In this document: in pieces, positions 1 through 6,338 of the stretch
How positions within the stretch are numbered: the first letter of the stretch is position 1
Layout: each line of letters begins with the position of its first letter
NCBI GenBank assembly: GCA_947490625.1
Contig: CANLHC010000048.1
Coordinates: 1-6,338, forward strand
Direction of reading: 5' to 3'
Source of the DNA: Candidatus Nanopelagicaceae bacterium
GTDB lineage: Bacteria > Actinomycetota > Actinomycetes > Nanopelagicales > Nanopelagicaceae
Length of the DNA stretch: 6,338 bases
Translations under genes and position numbers: made by a program
Notes under the pieces: model-generated
The model's database searches: none
The model's input: the letters and a program-made list of their open reading frames with translations, nothing else
Told to the model about the DNA's origin: nothing

Positions 1-438
1 GGCCTTCGTGGTTATTGGCCAGATCATGCCACCCTTGCCTGGATGCGCGATCAAGGTATGCGCTCTTACGAGATGACCGAGATTCATCATCGTGGACTTA
101 ATGCAGTTCTTGATGAATCTTTTGCAACTCTTACCGATGGCTGTGATGGAGTATTTCTCTCAGTTGATATTGATGTGGTTGATCCTGGAATGGCGCCAGG
201 TACCGGAACTCCCGAACCTGGCGGAATGACATCGCGTGAGCTACTCGAAGCGGTGAGACGAATCTGCTTGGAACTTCCTGTTGTAGGAATCGATGTCGTC
301 GAAGTTGCACCCGCTTTTGATAGCGCCGATATCACTGCAATTTTAGCTAACCGTGTTGTGCTTGAAGCCTTAAGTGCAATTGCCAAGCGCCGTAGCGGAA
401 ATAGTTATTCACCCACACAAAATCTTCTGGATCGTTAA
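1..438 (+). CDS. speB: Agmatinase / arginase-family ureohydrolase, C-terminal part (5' end outside window)
   Basis: The frame is open from base 1 and stops with TAA at 436-438, giving 145 visible residues. The opening GLRGYWPD and the later SVDIDVVDP motif identify the manganese-dependent ureohydrolase family. Asp56 and Asp58 (window numbering) of the SxDxDxxDP motif are the expected Mn ligands. GTGTPEPGG follows at about residues 67-75, and Glu101 in DVVEVAP is the conserved active-site acid, 45 residues after the first Asp as in the family. The N-terminal third, with the remaining metal-binding His and Asp residues, lies outside the window. Family members hydrolyse agmatine to putrescine and urea in the cytoplasm, but related enzymes use guanidinobutyrate or other guanidino compounds. 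Substrate cannot be settled from this fragment, so the symbol is provisional. dxr begins three bases after the stop, so the two are probably co-transcribed. No frameshift or internal stop is visible. Confidence 0.88.
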   Translation, partial: GLRGYWPDHATLAWMRDQGMRSYEMTEIHHRGLNAVLDESFATLTDGCDGVFLSVDIDVVDPGMAPGTGTPEPGGMTSRELLEAVRRICLELPVVGIDVVEVAPAFDSADITAILANRVVLEALSAIAKRRSGNSYSPTQNLLDR

Positions 439-441
439 TTT

Positions 442-1587
442 ATGCGTGATGTTGTCATCCTTGGTTCAACTGGATCGATCGGGGTGCAGGCCCTTGAAAT
501 CATTGCCGCACATCCAGATCTCTTTCGCGTCGTAGCTCTGAGCGCCGGCGGCAAGAACACTGACTTACTCATCGAGCAGGCAAAGCGATTCAAAGTTCCT
601 GTTGTAGGAGTTGCGCTCCATGCTGAACGTGTGCGCGAGAATTTACCTGGGGTGCAAGTAATTGATGGCCCGCAAGCATCAACTGAAATTGCAGCAATCA
701 CCTGCGATGTTGTGCTTAATGCGATTACCGGATCGATTGGACTTGGGCCAACTCTGGCAGCTCTTAAGGTGGGAAATACTCTGGCATTGGCAAATAAGGA
801 ATCACTTGTTGCTGGCGGTGAAATCGTCATGTCGATTGCAAAACCTGGACAGCTTCTCCCCGTTGACTCAGAACATAGCGCTTTATATCAAGGGTTAAAG
901 TCAGGGAAGAGATCTGAAGTATCTCGACTAGTTCTTACCGCAAGTGGTGGGCCATTTAGAGATCGCGATGATCTTTCTAGCGTTACGGTTGCAGAAGCAC
1001 TGGCGCATCCAACGTGGGCAATGGGTCCTGTTGTCACCATTAACTCTTCAACGCTAGTCAATAAGGGTCTGGAAATTATTGAGGCGCACTACCTCTTTGA
1101 TATTCCGTACGCGCAAATTGATGCTGTGATTCACCCTCAATCGATTGTGCATTCATTCGTTGAATACATTGATGGTTCGACACTTGCTCAGGCCAGTCCG
1201 CCTAATATGAAGGGGCCGATTGCATACGCGCTTTCGTACCCTGATCGACTTGGTGGTGCAACACCAGCAATTAATTGGGGGCAAGCCGCCACCTGGAATT
1301 TCTCTCCGATCGATCACTCTAAGTTTCCAGCTGTCGACCTTGCTCGTCGTTGCGGAACTCTGGGTGGTGGACTCCCGGCAATATTCAACGCTGCCAATGA
1401 AGTAGCCGTTGACGCTTTTCTTAATTCTCACATTGGATACTCAGAAATCATCGATATAGTCGACGCTGTGGTTCAACAACTCTCTCCCTCAGCAGTCTCA
1501 CCTCTGCGCGATCTGGCCGATGTCAGTGCTATCGAAGATGATGCACGCCTTGTCGCACGTGAGAAGATAAAGAAGGTGGCTCGCTGA
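442..1587 (+). CDS. dxr: 1-deoxy-D-xylulose 5-phosphate reductoisomerase
   Basis: This 381-residue protein converts 1-deoxy-D-xylulose 5-phosphate to 2-C-methyl-D-erythritol 4-phosphate with NADPH and a divalent metal, the first committed step of the MEP isoprenoid pathway in the cytosol. The NADPH-binding GSTGSIG lies at residues 8-14, followed by LANKESLVAGG. Metal ligands are Asp142 and Glu144 in VDSEHSALYQ and Glu211 in NKGLE. The flexible active-site loop carries HPTWAMG with Trp192. HPQSIVHSFVEY and the C-terminal NAANEVAVDAF motif complete the family pattern. Length is slightly below the roughly 398 residues of the E. coli enzyme, mainly through a shorter stretch between Glu144 and Trp192. 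The ATG at 442 sits seven residues before the nucleotide-binding glycines, as expected. No clear Shine-Dalgarno precedes it, so translation may depend on coupling to the upstream gene three bases away. All catalytic residues appear intact. The family is the target of fosmidomycin. Confidence 0.98.
   Translation: MRDVVILGSTGSIGVQALEIIAAHPDLFRVVALSAGGKNTDLLIEQAKRFKVPVVGVALHAERVRENLPGVQVIDGPQASTEIAAITCDVVLNAITGSIGLGPTLAALKVGNTLALANKESLVAGGEIVMSIAKPGQLLPVDSEHSALYQGLKSGKRSEVSRLVLTASGGPFRDRDDLSSVTVAEALAHPTWAMGPVVTINSSTLVNKGLEIIEAHYLFDIPYAQIDAVIHPQSIVHSFVEYIDGSTLAQASPPNMKGPIAYALSYPDRLGGATPAINWGQAATWNFSPIDHSKFPAVDLARRCGTLGGGLPAIFNAANEVAVDAFLNSHIGYSEIIDIVDAVVQQLSPSAVSPLRDLADVSAIEDDARLVAREKIKKVAR
1573..1579 (+). 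promoter_or_regulatory. Ribosome binding site for the site-2 protease gene
   Basis: AAGGTGG lies inside the last codons of dxr, seven bases before the ATG at 1587. It differs by one base from the AAGGAGG consensus. It is the clearest Shine-Dalgarno sequence I see in front of any gene here and supports the start that overlaps the dxr stop codon. Confidence 0.65.
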
Positions 1588-2732
1588 TGGAGATTCTTGG
1601 AGTTATTGCCTTTGTCGTGGCGCTTTTGCTTTCTGTCATGGTCCACGAGTTTGGTCACTACATCACTGCTCGCAAATTTAACTTTCAGGTCACTGAGTTT
1701 TTCTTAGGATTTGGTAAGCGTATCTGGTCGTATCGTCGAGGCGAGACTGAGTTCGGAGTCAAGGCAATTCCTGCTGGTGGATACTGCAAGATTTCGGGAA
1801 TGACGCCAAATGATGTGATGGCACCAGGGCAAGAGTCACGGGCATTCTATTCAGCTCGTTCTTCAAAGAAATTGATCGTGCTTGGCGCAGGATCATTCCT
1901 CCACTTTGCTCTTGGTTTCTTTCTGCTCTTTACTCTTCTGGCAGGGGTCGGCGTCAACACAATTACACCGGTGATCAAAGAGGTGATTCCAGATTCTGCC
2001 GCCCTCGACGCTGGATTCCGCGCTGGTGATGAGATCACATCTATTGATGGTCAGGTCATCACTGATTGGACTACAGGCTTTGATTTGATTCGCTCATCTA
2101 ATGGAGCTCAGCTTCAATTTACCGTTGCTCGTGATGGGCAAGAGCTTTCACTTGTTGCAACCCCTCGACTCACAGATGTGGGGGGAGAGCAACGCTATCT
2201 TCTAGGAATTATCAATGACATCGGAACTAAGCGTATAGATGTTATTTCAGCTGGAAAAGAATCTGCACTTATCAGCAAAAATATGATTGTCGAATCCGTT
2301 AAATCCTTAGCGCTCTTGCCAGCAAAAATTCCTGAACTATGGGGACAGACTTTTGGTGGCCAGGAACGAGATATTAATGGCTTGGTGGGTGTAGTTGGAG
2401 TAGCCCGAGTTTCTGGTGAAACCCTGGCAAGCGGCGATCAAAACTGGAGCCAAAGAATCGGCACCTTCTTACTCATTATCGCTAGCCTCAATATCTTCGT
2501 AGGTATCTTCAATCTCCTTCCAATCTTGCCCCTTGATGGTGGCCATATGGCAGTTGCAATTGCAGATGAGTTCAGGGCGTTTATTGCCAGATTACGCGGC
2601 CGTCCGCGACCTGCACCAATTAATGTTCAGGTACTCACGCCGATTACCGCCGTTGTTGTTGTGATATTAATTGCCCTCACCCTGCTCTTACTTGTTGCCG
2701 ACATAATCAATCCCATCTCGCTCAATGGCTAG
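1587..2732 (+). CDS. rseP: RseP/Rip1-type membrane zinc metalloprotease (site-2 protease, M50 family)
   Basis: This 381-residue intramembrane protease should cleave membrane-embedded substrates, typically anti-sigma factors already cut on the outside; the actinobacterial counterpart is Rip1. The zinc-binding HEFGH is at residues 20-24 within the first membrane segment. The second metal motif, [12 protein letters not shown] with Asp317, is in the third. Hydrophobic segments lie at about 1-22, 97-121, 290-316 and 345-372. A single PDZ-like domain occupies roughly 133-195 ([22 protein letters not shown]), unlike E. coli RseP with two. [11 protein letters not shown] at about 62-72 is the conserved membrane-associated loop. 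The ATG at 1587 shares its A with the dxr TGA stop and has a good ribosome binding site, which implies translational coupling. The second membrane segment reads [11 protein letters not shown] where E. coli RseP has GPxxNF. The native substrate cannot be inferred here. The symbol is given by family resemblance; rip1 would be equally fair. Confidence 0.95.
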   Translation: MEILGVIAFVVALLLSVMVHEFGHYITARKFNFQVTEFFLGFGKRIWSYRRGETEFGVKAIPAGGYCKISGMTPNDVMAPGQESRAFYSARSSKKLIVLGAGSFLHFALGFFLLFTLLAGVGVNTITPVIKEVIPDSAALDAGFRAGDEITSIDGQVITDWTTGFDLIRSSNGAQLQFTVARDGQELSLVATPRLTDVGGEQRYLLGIINDIGTKRIDVISAGKESALISKNMIVESVKSLALLPAKIPELWGQTFGGQERDINGLVGVVGVARVSGETLASGDQNWSQRIGTFLLIIASLNIFVGIFNLLPILPLDGGHMAVAIADEFRAFIARLRGRPRPAPINVQVLTPITAVVVVILIALTLLLLVADIINPISLNG

Positions 2733-2740
2733 AGTTGAGG

Positions 2741-2746
2741 CAGAAT
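2741..2746 (+). promoter_or_regulatory. Possible -10 element for a leaderless ispG transcript
   Basis: CAGAAT ends six bases before the ATG at 2753, so transcription would start at or next to the A of the start codon. It misses the TANNNT consensus only at the first base. There is no convincing -35 hexamer 16-18 bases upstream; TTGAGG at 2735-2740 merely abuts it. A Shine-Dalgarno reading of TGAGG at 2736-2740 is possible, but at 12 bases it is far from the ATG. This is a weak prediction. Confidence 0.35.
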
Positions 2747-2752
2747 AGAGCC

Positions 2753-3904
2753 ATGGTTGATCTTGGAATTCCATCAGCACCGTTAAAGACTCTCGCACCT
2801 CGCCGCAAGACCAATCAATTGATGGTCGGCAAAGTTGGAGTGGGTAGCGATCATCCGGTCAGCGTTCAATCAATGTGCACAACGCTCACATCAGATGTCA
2901 ATGCAACTCTGCAACAGATTGCAGAGCTCACCGCATCAGGATGTCAGATCGTTCGAGTTGCTGTTCCGAGTCAAGATGATGCAGATGCGCTAGCTCAGAT
3001 TGCTAAGAAGTCACAGATTCCAGTGATTGCAGATATTCACTTCCAACCAAAATATATCTTTGCAGCCATTGATGCAGGATGTGCTGCCGTTCGAGTCAAT
3101 CCAGGAAATATCAAACAATTTGATGACAAGGTGAAAGAAGTTGCCAAGGCGGCAGGAGATGCGGGAATTCCTATCCGTATCGGCGTCAACGCTGGTTCAC
3201 TTGATCCACGCCTCTTAGCAAAGTATGGCAAAGCGACTCCAGAGGCTTTGGCAGAATCGGCACTTTGGGAAGCATCGCTCTTTGAAGAGCATGGTTTTTC
3301 AAATATTAAAATTTCAGTGAAGCATCATGATCCTGTCACTATGGTGAGCGCTTATCGTCTCTTGGCAGCACAGTGCAGTTATCCATTACACCTTGGCGTT
3401 ACTGAAGCGGGCCCTGCCTTCCAAGCAACGATTAAATCTGCAACAGCATTTGGAATTTTGCTCGCTGAAGGAATTGGCGACACCATTCGCGTATCAATGT
3501 CAGCTCCTCCTGTTGAAGAGGTAAAAGTTGGAATTTCTATCCTTGAATCTCTTAATCTTCGTCAACGTAAATTAGAGATCGTTTCCTGTCCATCATGTGG
3601 GCGCGCGCAGGTAGATGTTTATACCTTGGCCGAAAAAGTTCAGGCCGGTCTTGAAGGAATGACTGTGCCCCTACGCGTTGCGGTTATGGGTTGCGTTGTT
3701 AATGGCCCAGGAGAAGCCCGCGAGGCAGACCTTGGTGTCGCATCAGGAAATGGCAAGGGGCAGATATTTGTTAAGGGCGTAGTTATTAAGACAGTCCCTG
3801 AAGCGCAGATTGTTGAAACTCTTATTGAAGAAGCCATGCGTCTTGCAGATGAGATGGAAGCGGCAGGGGTTGCAAGCGGTAAACCCGAAGTTCTCACGCG
3901 CTAA
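2753..3904 (+). CDS. ispG: 4-hydroxy-3-methylbut-2-enyl diphosphate synthase (flavodoxin/ferredoxin-dependent)
   Basis: IspG (GcpE) reductively opens methylerythritol cyclodiphosphate to HMBPP, the penultimate MEP-pathway step, using a [4Fe-4S] cluster and an external electron donor. From the ATG at 2753 the protein has 383 residues. The N-terminal TIM-barrel part holds [33 protein letters not shown] and AVRVNPGNI. The C-terminal part holds the cluster ligands Cys279 and Cys282 (SCPSCGR) and Cys314 ([10 protein letters not shown]). Glu321 sits seven residues after the last Cys, matching the fourth cluster ligand of the E. coli enzyme. A TTG at 2735 would add six residues, but they extend beyond the usual actinobacterial N-terminus, so the ATG is preferred. 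This is the short two-domain bacterial form without the plant-type inserted domain. It lies 20 bases after the protease gene, completing a dxr - protease - ispG block. All key residues are present. Confidence 0.97.
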   Translation: MVDLGIPSAPLKTLAPRRKTNQLMVGKVGVGSDHPVSVQSMCTTLTSDVNATLQQIAELTASGCQIVRVAVPSQDDADALAQIAKKSQIPVIADIHFQPKYIFAAIDAGCAAVRVNPGNIKQFDDKVKEVAKAAGDAGIPIRIGVNAGSLDPRLLAKYGKATPEALAESALWEASLFEEHGFSNIKISVKHHDPVTMVSAYRLLAAQCSYPLHLGVTEAGPAFQATIKSATAFGILLAEGIGDTIRVSMSAPPVEEVKVGISILESLNLRQRKLEIVSCPSCGRAQVDVYTLAEKVQAGLEGMTVPLRVAVMGCVVNGPGEAREADLGVASGNGKGQIFVKGVVIKTVPEAQIVETLIEEAMRLADEMEAAGVASGKPEVLTR

Positions 3905-3931
3905 AACTGCAATTTGATCTGATCTCTCGGG

Positions 3932-3937
3932 TAGGCT
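3932..3937 (+). promoter_or_regulatory. -10 element of a probable leaderless proS promoter
   Basis: TAGGCT fits the actinobacterial TANNNT -10 consensus and ends six bases before the ATG at 3944. The predicted transcription start therefore falls on the A of the start codon. The 39-base ispG-proS gap contains no Shine-Dalgarno-like purine run, which agrees with leaderless translation. TTGATC at 3914-3919 resembles a -35 element, but its 12-base spacing is too short for a standard promoter, so the promoter may rely on the -10 alone. Confidence 0.55.
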
Positions 3938-3943
3938 CGCCCC

Positions 3944-5674
3944 ATGTTGCGAATGTCTACCCTTTTCCTGCGCACACTCCGTGACGATCCTGCAGATGCA
4001 GAAGTTGCAAGTCATCGCCTCTTAGTTCGCGCGGGATATATTCGCCGTATCGGTGCAGGTATTTACTCGTGGCTTCCACTGGGCGTCATCACACTTCGCA
4101 ACATTGAACGTGTGATCCGAGAAGAGATGGATTCGGCAGGATTTCAAGAAGTGCATTTCCCATCTCTTTTGCCTCGCGAACCATATGAAGCTACCAATCG
4201 CTGGGAAGAGTACGGTCCTTCACTCTTTAGATTGCAAGACCGCAAAGGTGCTGATTATCTTCTCGGCCCCACACATGAAGAAATGTTTACCTTAATGGTC
4301 AAGGGGGAGTACTCCTCGTATAAGGATTTACCTCTCTCCATCTATCAAATTCAGACGAAGTTCCGTGATGAAGCGCGACCACGCAGTGGAATTATCCGTG
4401 GGCGAGAATTTGTGATGAAAGATTCTTACTCTTTTGATATCGATGATGCTGGCTTAGATGTGTCCTACCAAAAACACCGCGATGCCTATATTAAAACCCT
4501 TGATCGTCTTGGCATGAAGTACAACATTGTTCGGGCCGTATCTGGCGCTATGGGTGGATCAAAGTCGGAGGAGTTCTTGGCTCCATGTCCTACCGGTGAA
4601 GATACATACGTCTTATGCCCATCGTGCGGTTTTGCGGCAAATGTTGAAGCGATGGTGACCAAAGTTGATTCAGTAGATTCCTCTACTACGCCTGCACTAG
4701 AAGAAATGGATACACCCAATACACCGACGATTGACTCACTCGTTGATGTACTTAACGAACGCTTTGGTGGTGGATTTACCGGTGCTCACACCCTCAAGAA
4801 TGTCATGGTGATGGCAGATGGCAAGGCGATAGCAATTCTTGTTCCGGGCGACAGAGAAGTTGACCTCAAACGATTCCAAGAAAATTGTGGCGGAATACAT
4901 GAACTCCGGACATTCGAAGATTCTGATTTCGCGAAGTTCCCAGGACTTGTTAAGGGATATATAGGACCGCAAGATGCTAAAGCGCTCGGAATTACTGTGT
5001 ATGCAGATCCTCGTATCGCTCCCGGAACTTCCTGGGTAACGGGGGCGAACAAGATCAATCGTCATGCACGCAATGTCGTTAACGGCAGAGACTTCACACC
5101 GGATGCCTATATTGAAGCAGCAGAAGTTCGTGCCGGAGATGCTTGTCCTGAATGCGCAACTCCCGTCGTAATTGATCGCGCAATTGAGATCGGACACATC
5201 TTCCAACTTGGTCGCAAATACGCACAGTCCCTTTCGCTCACAGTTCTTGACCAGAACGGAAAGTCCCAAGTTGTCACGATGGGCTCGTATGGAATCGGTG
5301 TTACCAGAGCAGTTGCCGCAATTGCCGAACAAACCTATGACGAGATCGGACTTAACTGGCCGGTTGATTTAGCACCTGCCAAAGTGCATATCGTCGCTAC
5401 AGGTAAAGAGGATCTGCCATTTGAAACAGCGGATGCGATCGCAACCGAACTTGAAGCAATGGGAATTAGCGTGATGCTCGATGATCGCCGTGGGACAAGC
5501 CCAGGAGTCAAGTTCAAGGATGCGGAATTGATCGGCAACCCTGTCATTGTTGTTGTTGGTAAATCTCTAGAACAAGGAAATGTAGAGCTTCGAGTTCGTC
5601 GCACTGGCGATAAGCAGGAGATTCCGCTCTCTGGCGCAGCTCGCGCAATTGCAACTTTAGTAGAGTCGCTCTAA
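3944..5674 (+). CDS. proS: Prolyl-tRNA synthetase, bacterial type with INS editing domain
   Basis: This 576-residue class II synthetase charges tRNA-Pro with proline in the cytoplasm. Motif 1 lies around [10 protein letters not shown] (about residues 68-77) and GPTHEE is at 108-113. Motif 2 is [17 protein letters not shown] at 140-156, and motif 3 is GSYGIGVTR at 447-455. Between motifs 2 and 3, roughly residues 229-400, sits the INS insertion that hydrolyses mischarged Ala-tRNA-Pro. Lys285 (TLKNVMVM) corresponds in position to the editing lysine of E. coli ProRS, so editing is probably intact. The anticodon-binding domain begins near residue 477. Length is usual for the bacterial type. Two CxxC pairs, Cys225/Cys228 and Cys401/Cys404, flank the insertion. 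The ATG at 3944 gives the N-terminus [20 protein letters not shown]; the in-frame ATG at 3953 is a possible alternative, but the -10 spacing favours 3944. It is probably transcribed at least partly from its own promoter. Confidence 0.98.
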   Translation: MLRMSTLFLRTLRDDPADAEVASHRLLVRAGYIRRIGAGIYSWLPLGVITLRNIERVIREEMDSAGFQEVHFPSLLPREPYEATNRWEEYGPSLFRLQDRKGADYLLGPTHEEMFTLMVKGEYSSYKDLPLSIYQIQTKFRDEARPRSGIIRGREFVMKDSYSFDIDDAGLDVSYQKHRDAYIKTLDRLGMKYNIVRAVSGAMGGSKSEEFLAPCPTGEDTYVLCPSCGFAANVEAMVTKVDSVDSSTTPALEEMDTPNTPTIDSLVDVLNERFGGGFTGAHTLKNVMVMADGKAIAILVPGDREVDLKRFQENCGGIHELRTFEDSDFAKFPGLVKGYIGPQDAKALGITVYADPRIAPGTSWVTGANKINRHARNVVNGRDFTPDAYIEAAEVRAGDACPECATPVVIDRAIEIGHIFQLGRKYAQSLSLTVLDQNGKSQVVTMGSYGIGVTRAVAAIAEQTYDEIGLNWPVDLAPAKVHIVATGKEDLPFETADAIATELEAMGISVMLDDRRGTSPGVKFKDAELIGNPVIVVVGKSLEQGNVELRVRRTGDKQEIPLSGAARAIATLVESL

Positions 5675-5684
5675 AGCACTCCTT

Positions 5685-6338
5685 GTGTTCTACGAATTAA
5701 CACTCACAACAATTGTCTTTCTGATTTGCGCAGCATTTTGTGCGGGCTTAATCGACTCCATGGCTGGCGGGGGAGGGTTGATCCAGTTACCTGCGCTGCT
5801 TATCGGTCTTCCAAAATTTGAAACCGTTGAAGTTCTGGGAACAAATAAACTTACCTCAGTCTTTGGAACAACTGCTGCCACGATTTTATATCGCCGGGCG
5901 ATTACCTTTGATTTTCGATTGCTCTTTGCGATGGCGCTTCCGGCATTTATCGGTTCAATTGCAGGAGCGCAGCTAGCTTCGACAATCCCCACCAAAGCGC
6001 TTCGCCCGATCATCGTGCTTTTACTGATTGCTGTTGTTATCTATACATGGAGACGTCCTCAGTTAGGTGCGGTTGAATCATTGAAGCATTCACCAACCAA
6101 ACAGATTCAAATTGGAGCGATCGCAGCGGGGCTGATTGGATTTTATGACGGACTTATTGGGCCAGGAACTGGCTCATTTCTCATTCTCATTCTTGTCGCA
6201 GTCCTTGGCTTTGCCTTCTTGAACGCATCTGCGATGGCTAAAGTGATCAATCTCTGTACAAACCTTGGTGCAATTATGGTCTTTGGTCTCAATGGTTCCA
6301 TTTTGTGGAAACTCGGTCTGCTCCTGGCAGTTGCAAAC
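5685..6338 (+). CDS. TauE/SafE (YfcA-like) family membrane permease, N-terminal part (3' end outside window)
   Basis: The frame is open from a GTG at 5685 to the window edge, giving 218 codons without a stop. The upstream in-frame stop is TAG at 5661-5663 and GTG is the first start codon after it. The next in-frame ATG (5760) would remove most of the first membrane segment. The first segment carries AGLIDSMAGGGGLIQLPALL and is followed by GTNKLTSVFGTTAA. The internal repeat carries GFYDGLIGPGTGSFLILI and NASAMAKVINLCTNLGA, the paired signatures of the TauE/SafE (DUF81) family, closest in wording to the YfcA branch. About six hydrophobic segments are visible; family members usually have seven or eight. 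They are proposed exporters or importers of sulfite, sulfoacetate and other organic anions, but the substrate here is unknown. The start lies ten bases after the proS stop with no evident Shine-Dalgarno, suggesting co-transcription with proS. Confidence 0.88.
   Translation, partial: MFYELTLTTIVFLICAAFCAGLIDSMAGGGGLIQLPALLIGLPKFETVEVLGTNKLTSVFGTTAATILYRRAITFDFRLLFAMALPAFIGSIAGAQLASTIPTKALRPIIVLLLIAVVIYTWRRPQLGAVESLKHSPTKQIQIGAIAAGLIGFYDGLIGPGTGSFLILILVAVLGFAFLNASAMAKVINLCTNLGAIMVFGLNGSILWKLGLLLAVAN

Noticed and set aside
87..386. 99-codon - strand frame opposite the agmatinase
   Set aside because: It is Ser/Thr-rich shadow coding opposite well-conserved ureohydrolase motifs.
2735..2752. TTG at 2735 as the ispG start
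   Set aside because: It lies only two bases after the protease stop with no properly spaced ribosome binding site, and it adds residues outside the usual family N-terminus.
3905..3943. Possible intrinsic terminator after ispG, from GGG and CCC in cgggtaggctcgcccc
   Set aside because: The stem would be only three or four base pairs with no following T-run, and it overlaps the probable proS -10 element. It is not credible as a terminator.
4736..5332. 198-codon open frame on the - strand inside proS
   Set aside because: It is fully antisense to a conserved synthetase region, its translation is rich in Cys, Ser and Asn with no recognisable domain, and no promoter or ribosome binding site stands out. 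It is a shadow of the proS codons.
5690..6013. 107-codon open frame on the - strand opposite the permease gene
   Set aside because: The opposite strand encodes clear TauE/SafE motifs in a continuous frame. The antisense translation resembles nothing I recognise.
1..6338. Novel system, mobile element, CRISPR array, tRNA or repeat cluster
   Set aside because: The window is almost fully covered by six recognised genes with no direct or inverted repeats of note and no non-coding gap longer than 48 bases.

Overview
This window is chromosomal housekeeping sequence. It holds six tightly packed genes on the + strand with almost no intergenic DNA (largest gap 48 bases), and both outer genes are cut by the window edges. 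GC looks to be in the mid-to-upper 40s percent on the lines I counted. Protein wording (IspG, ProS and Dxr all read like actinobacterial versions) and the gene order dxr - site-2 protease - ispG followed by proS point to an actinobacterium. The modest GC and very compact spacing suggest a streamlined low-GC lineage, such as the freshwater planktonic Nanopelagicales (acI) type. That taxonomic placement is an inference, not something the sequence proves.

Layout: 1-438 is the C-terminal part of an agmatinase/arginase-family ureohydrolase. 442-1587 is dxr, the first committed enzyme of the MEP isoprenoid pathway. 1587-2732 is an RseP/Rip1-type intramembrane site-2 protease whose start overlaps the dxr stop by one base. 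2753-3904 is ispG, the iron-sulfur enzyme of the penultimate MEP step. 3944-5674 is proS, a bacterial-type prolyl-tRNA synthetase with the INS editing insertion. 5685-6338 is the N-terminal part of a TauE/SafE-family membrane permease that starts with GTG and runs off the right end.

Dxr and IspG supply the precursors of quinones, carotenoids and polyprenyl carriers. The protease between them acts in membrane signalling or protein turnover, and its link to the pathway is positional only. ispG and especially proS appear to have their own -10-like hexamers exactly six bases before the start codon. This is the geometry expected of leaderless transcripts, so the block is probably read as overlapping transcripts and not as one simple operon.

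I found no RNA genes, mobile elements, CRISPR arrays, repeats or convincing intrinsic terminators, and no stretch over 300 bases lacks a gene. I see no previously undescribed system here. The findings are modest and concern start sites, promoters and a few residues in familiar proteins.
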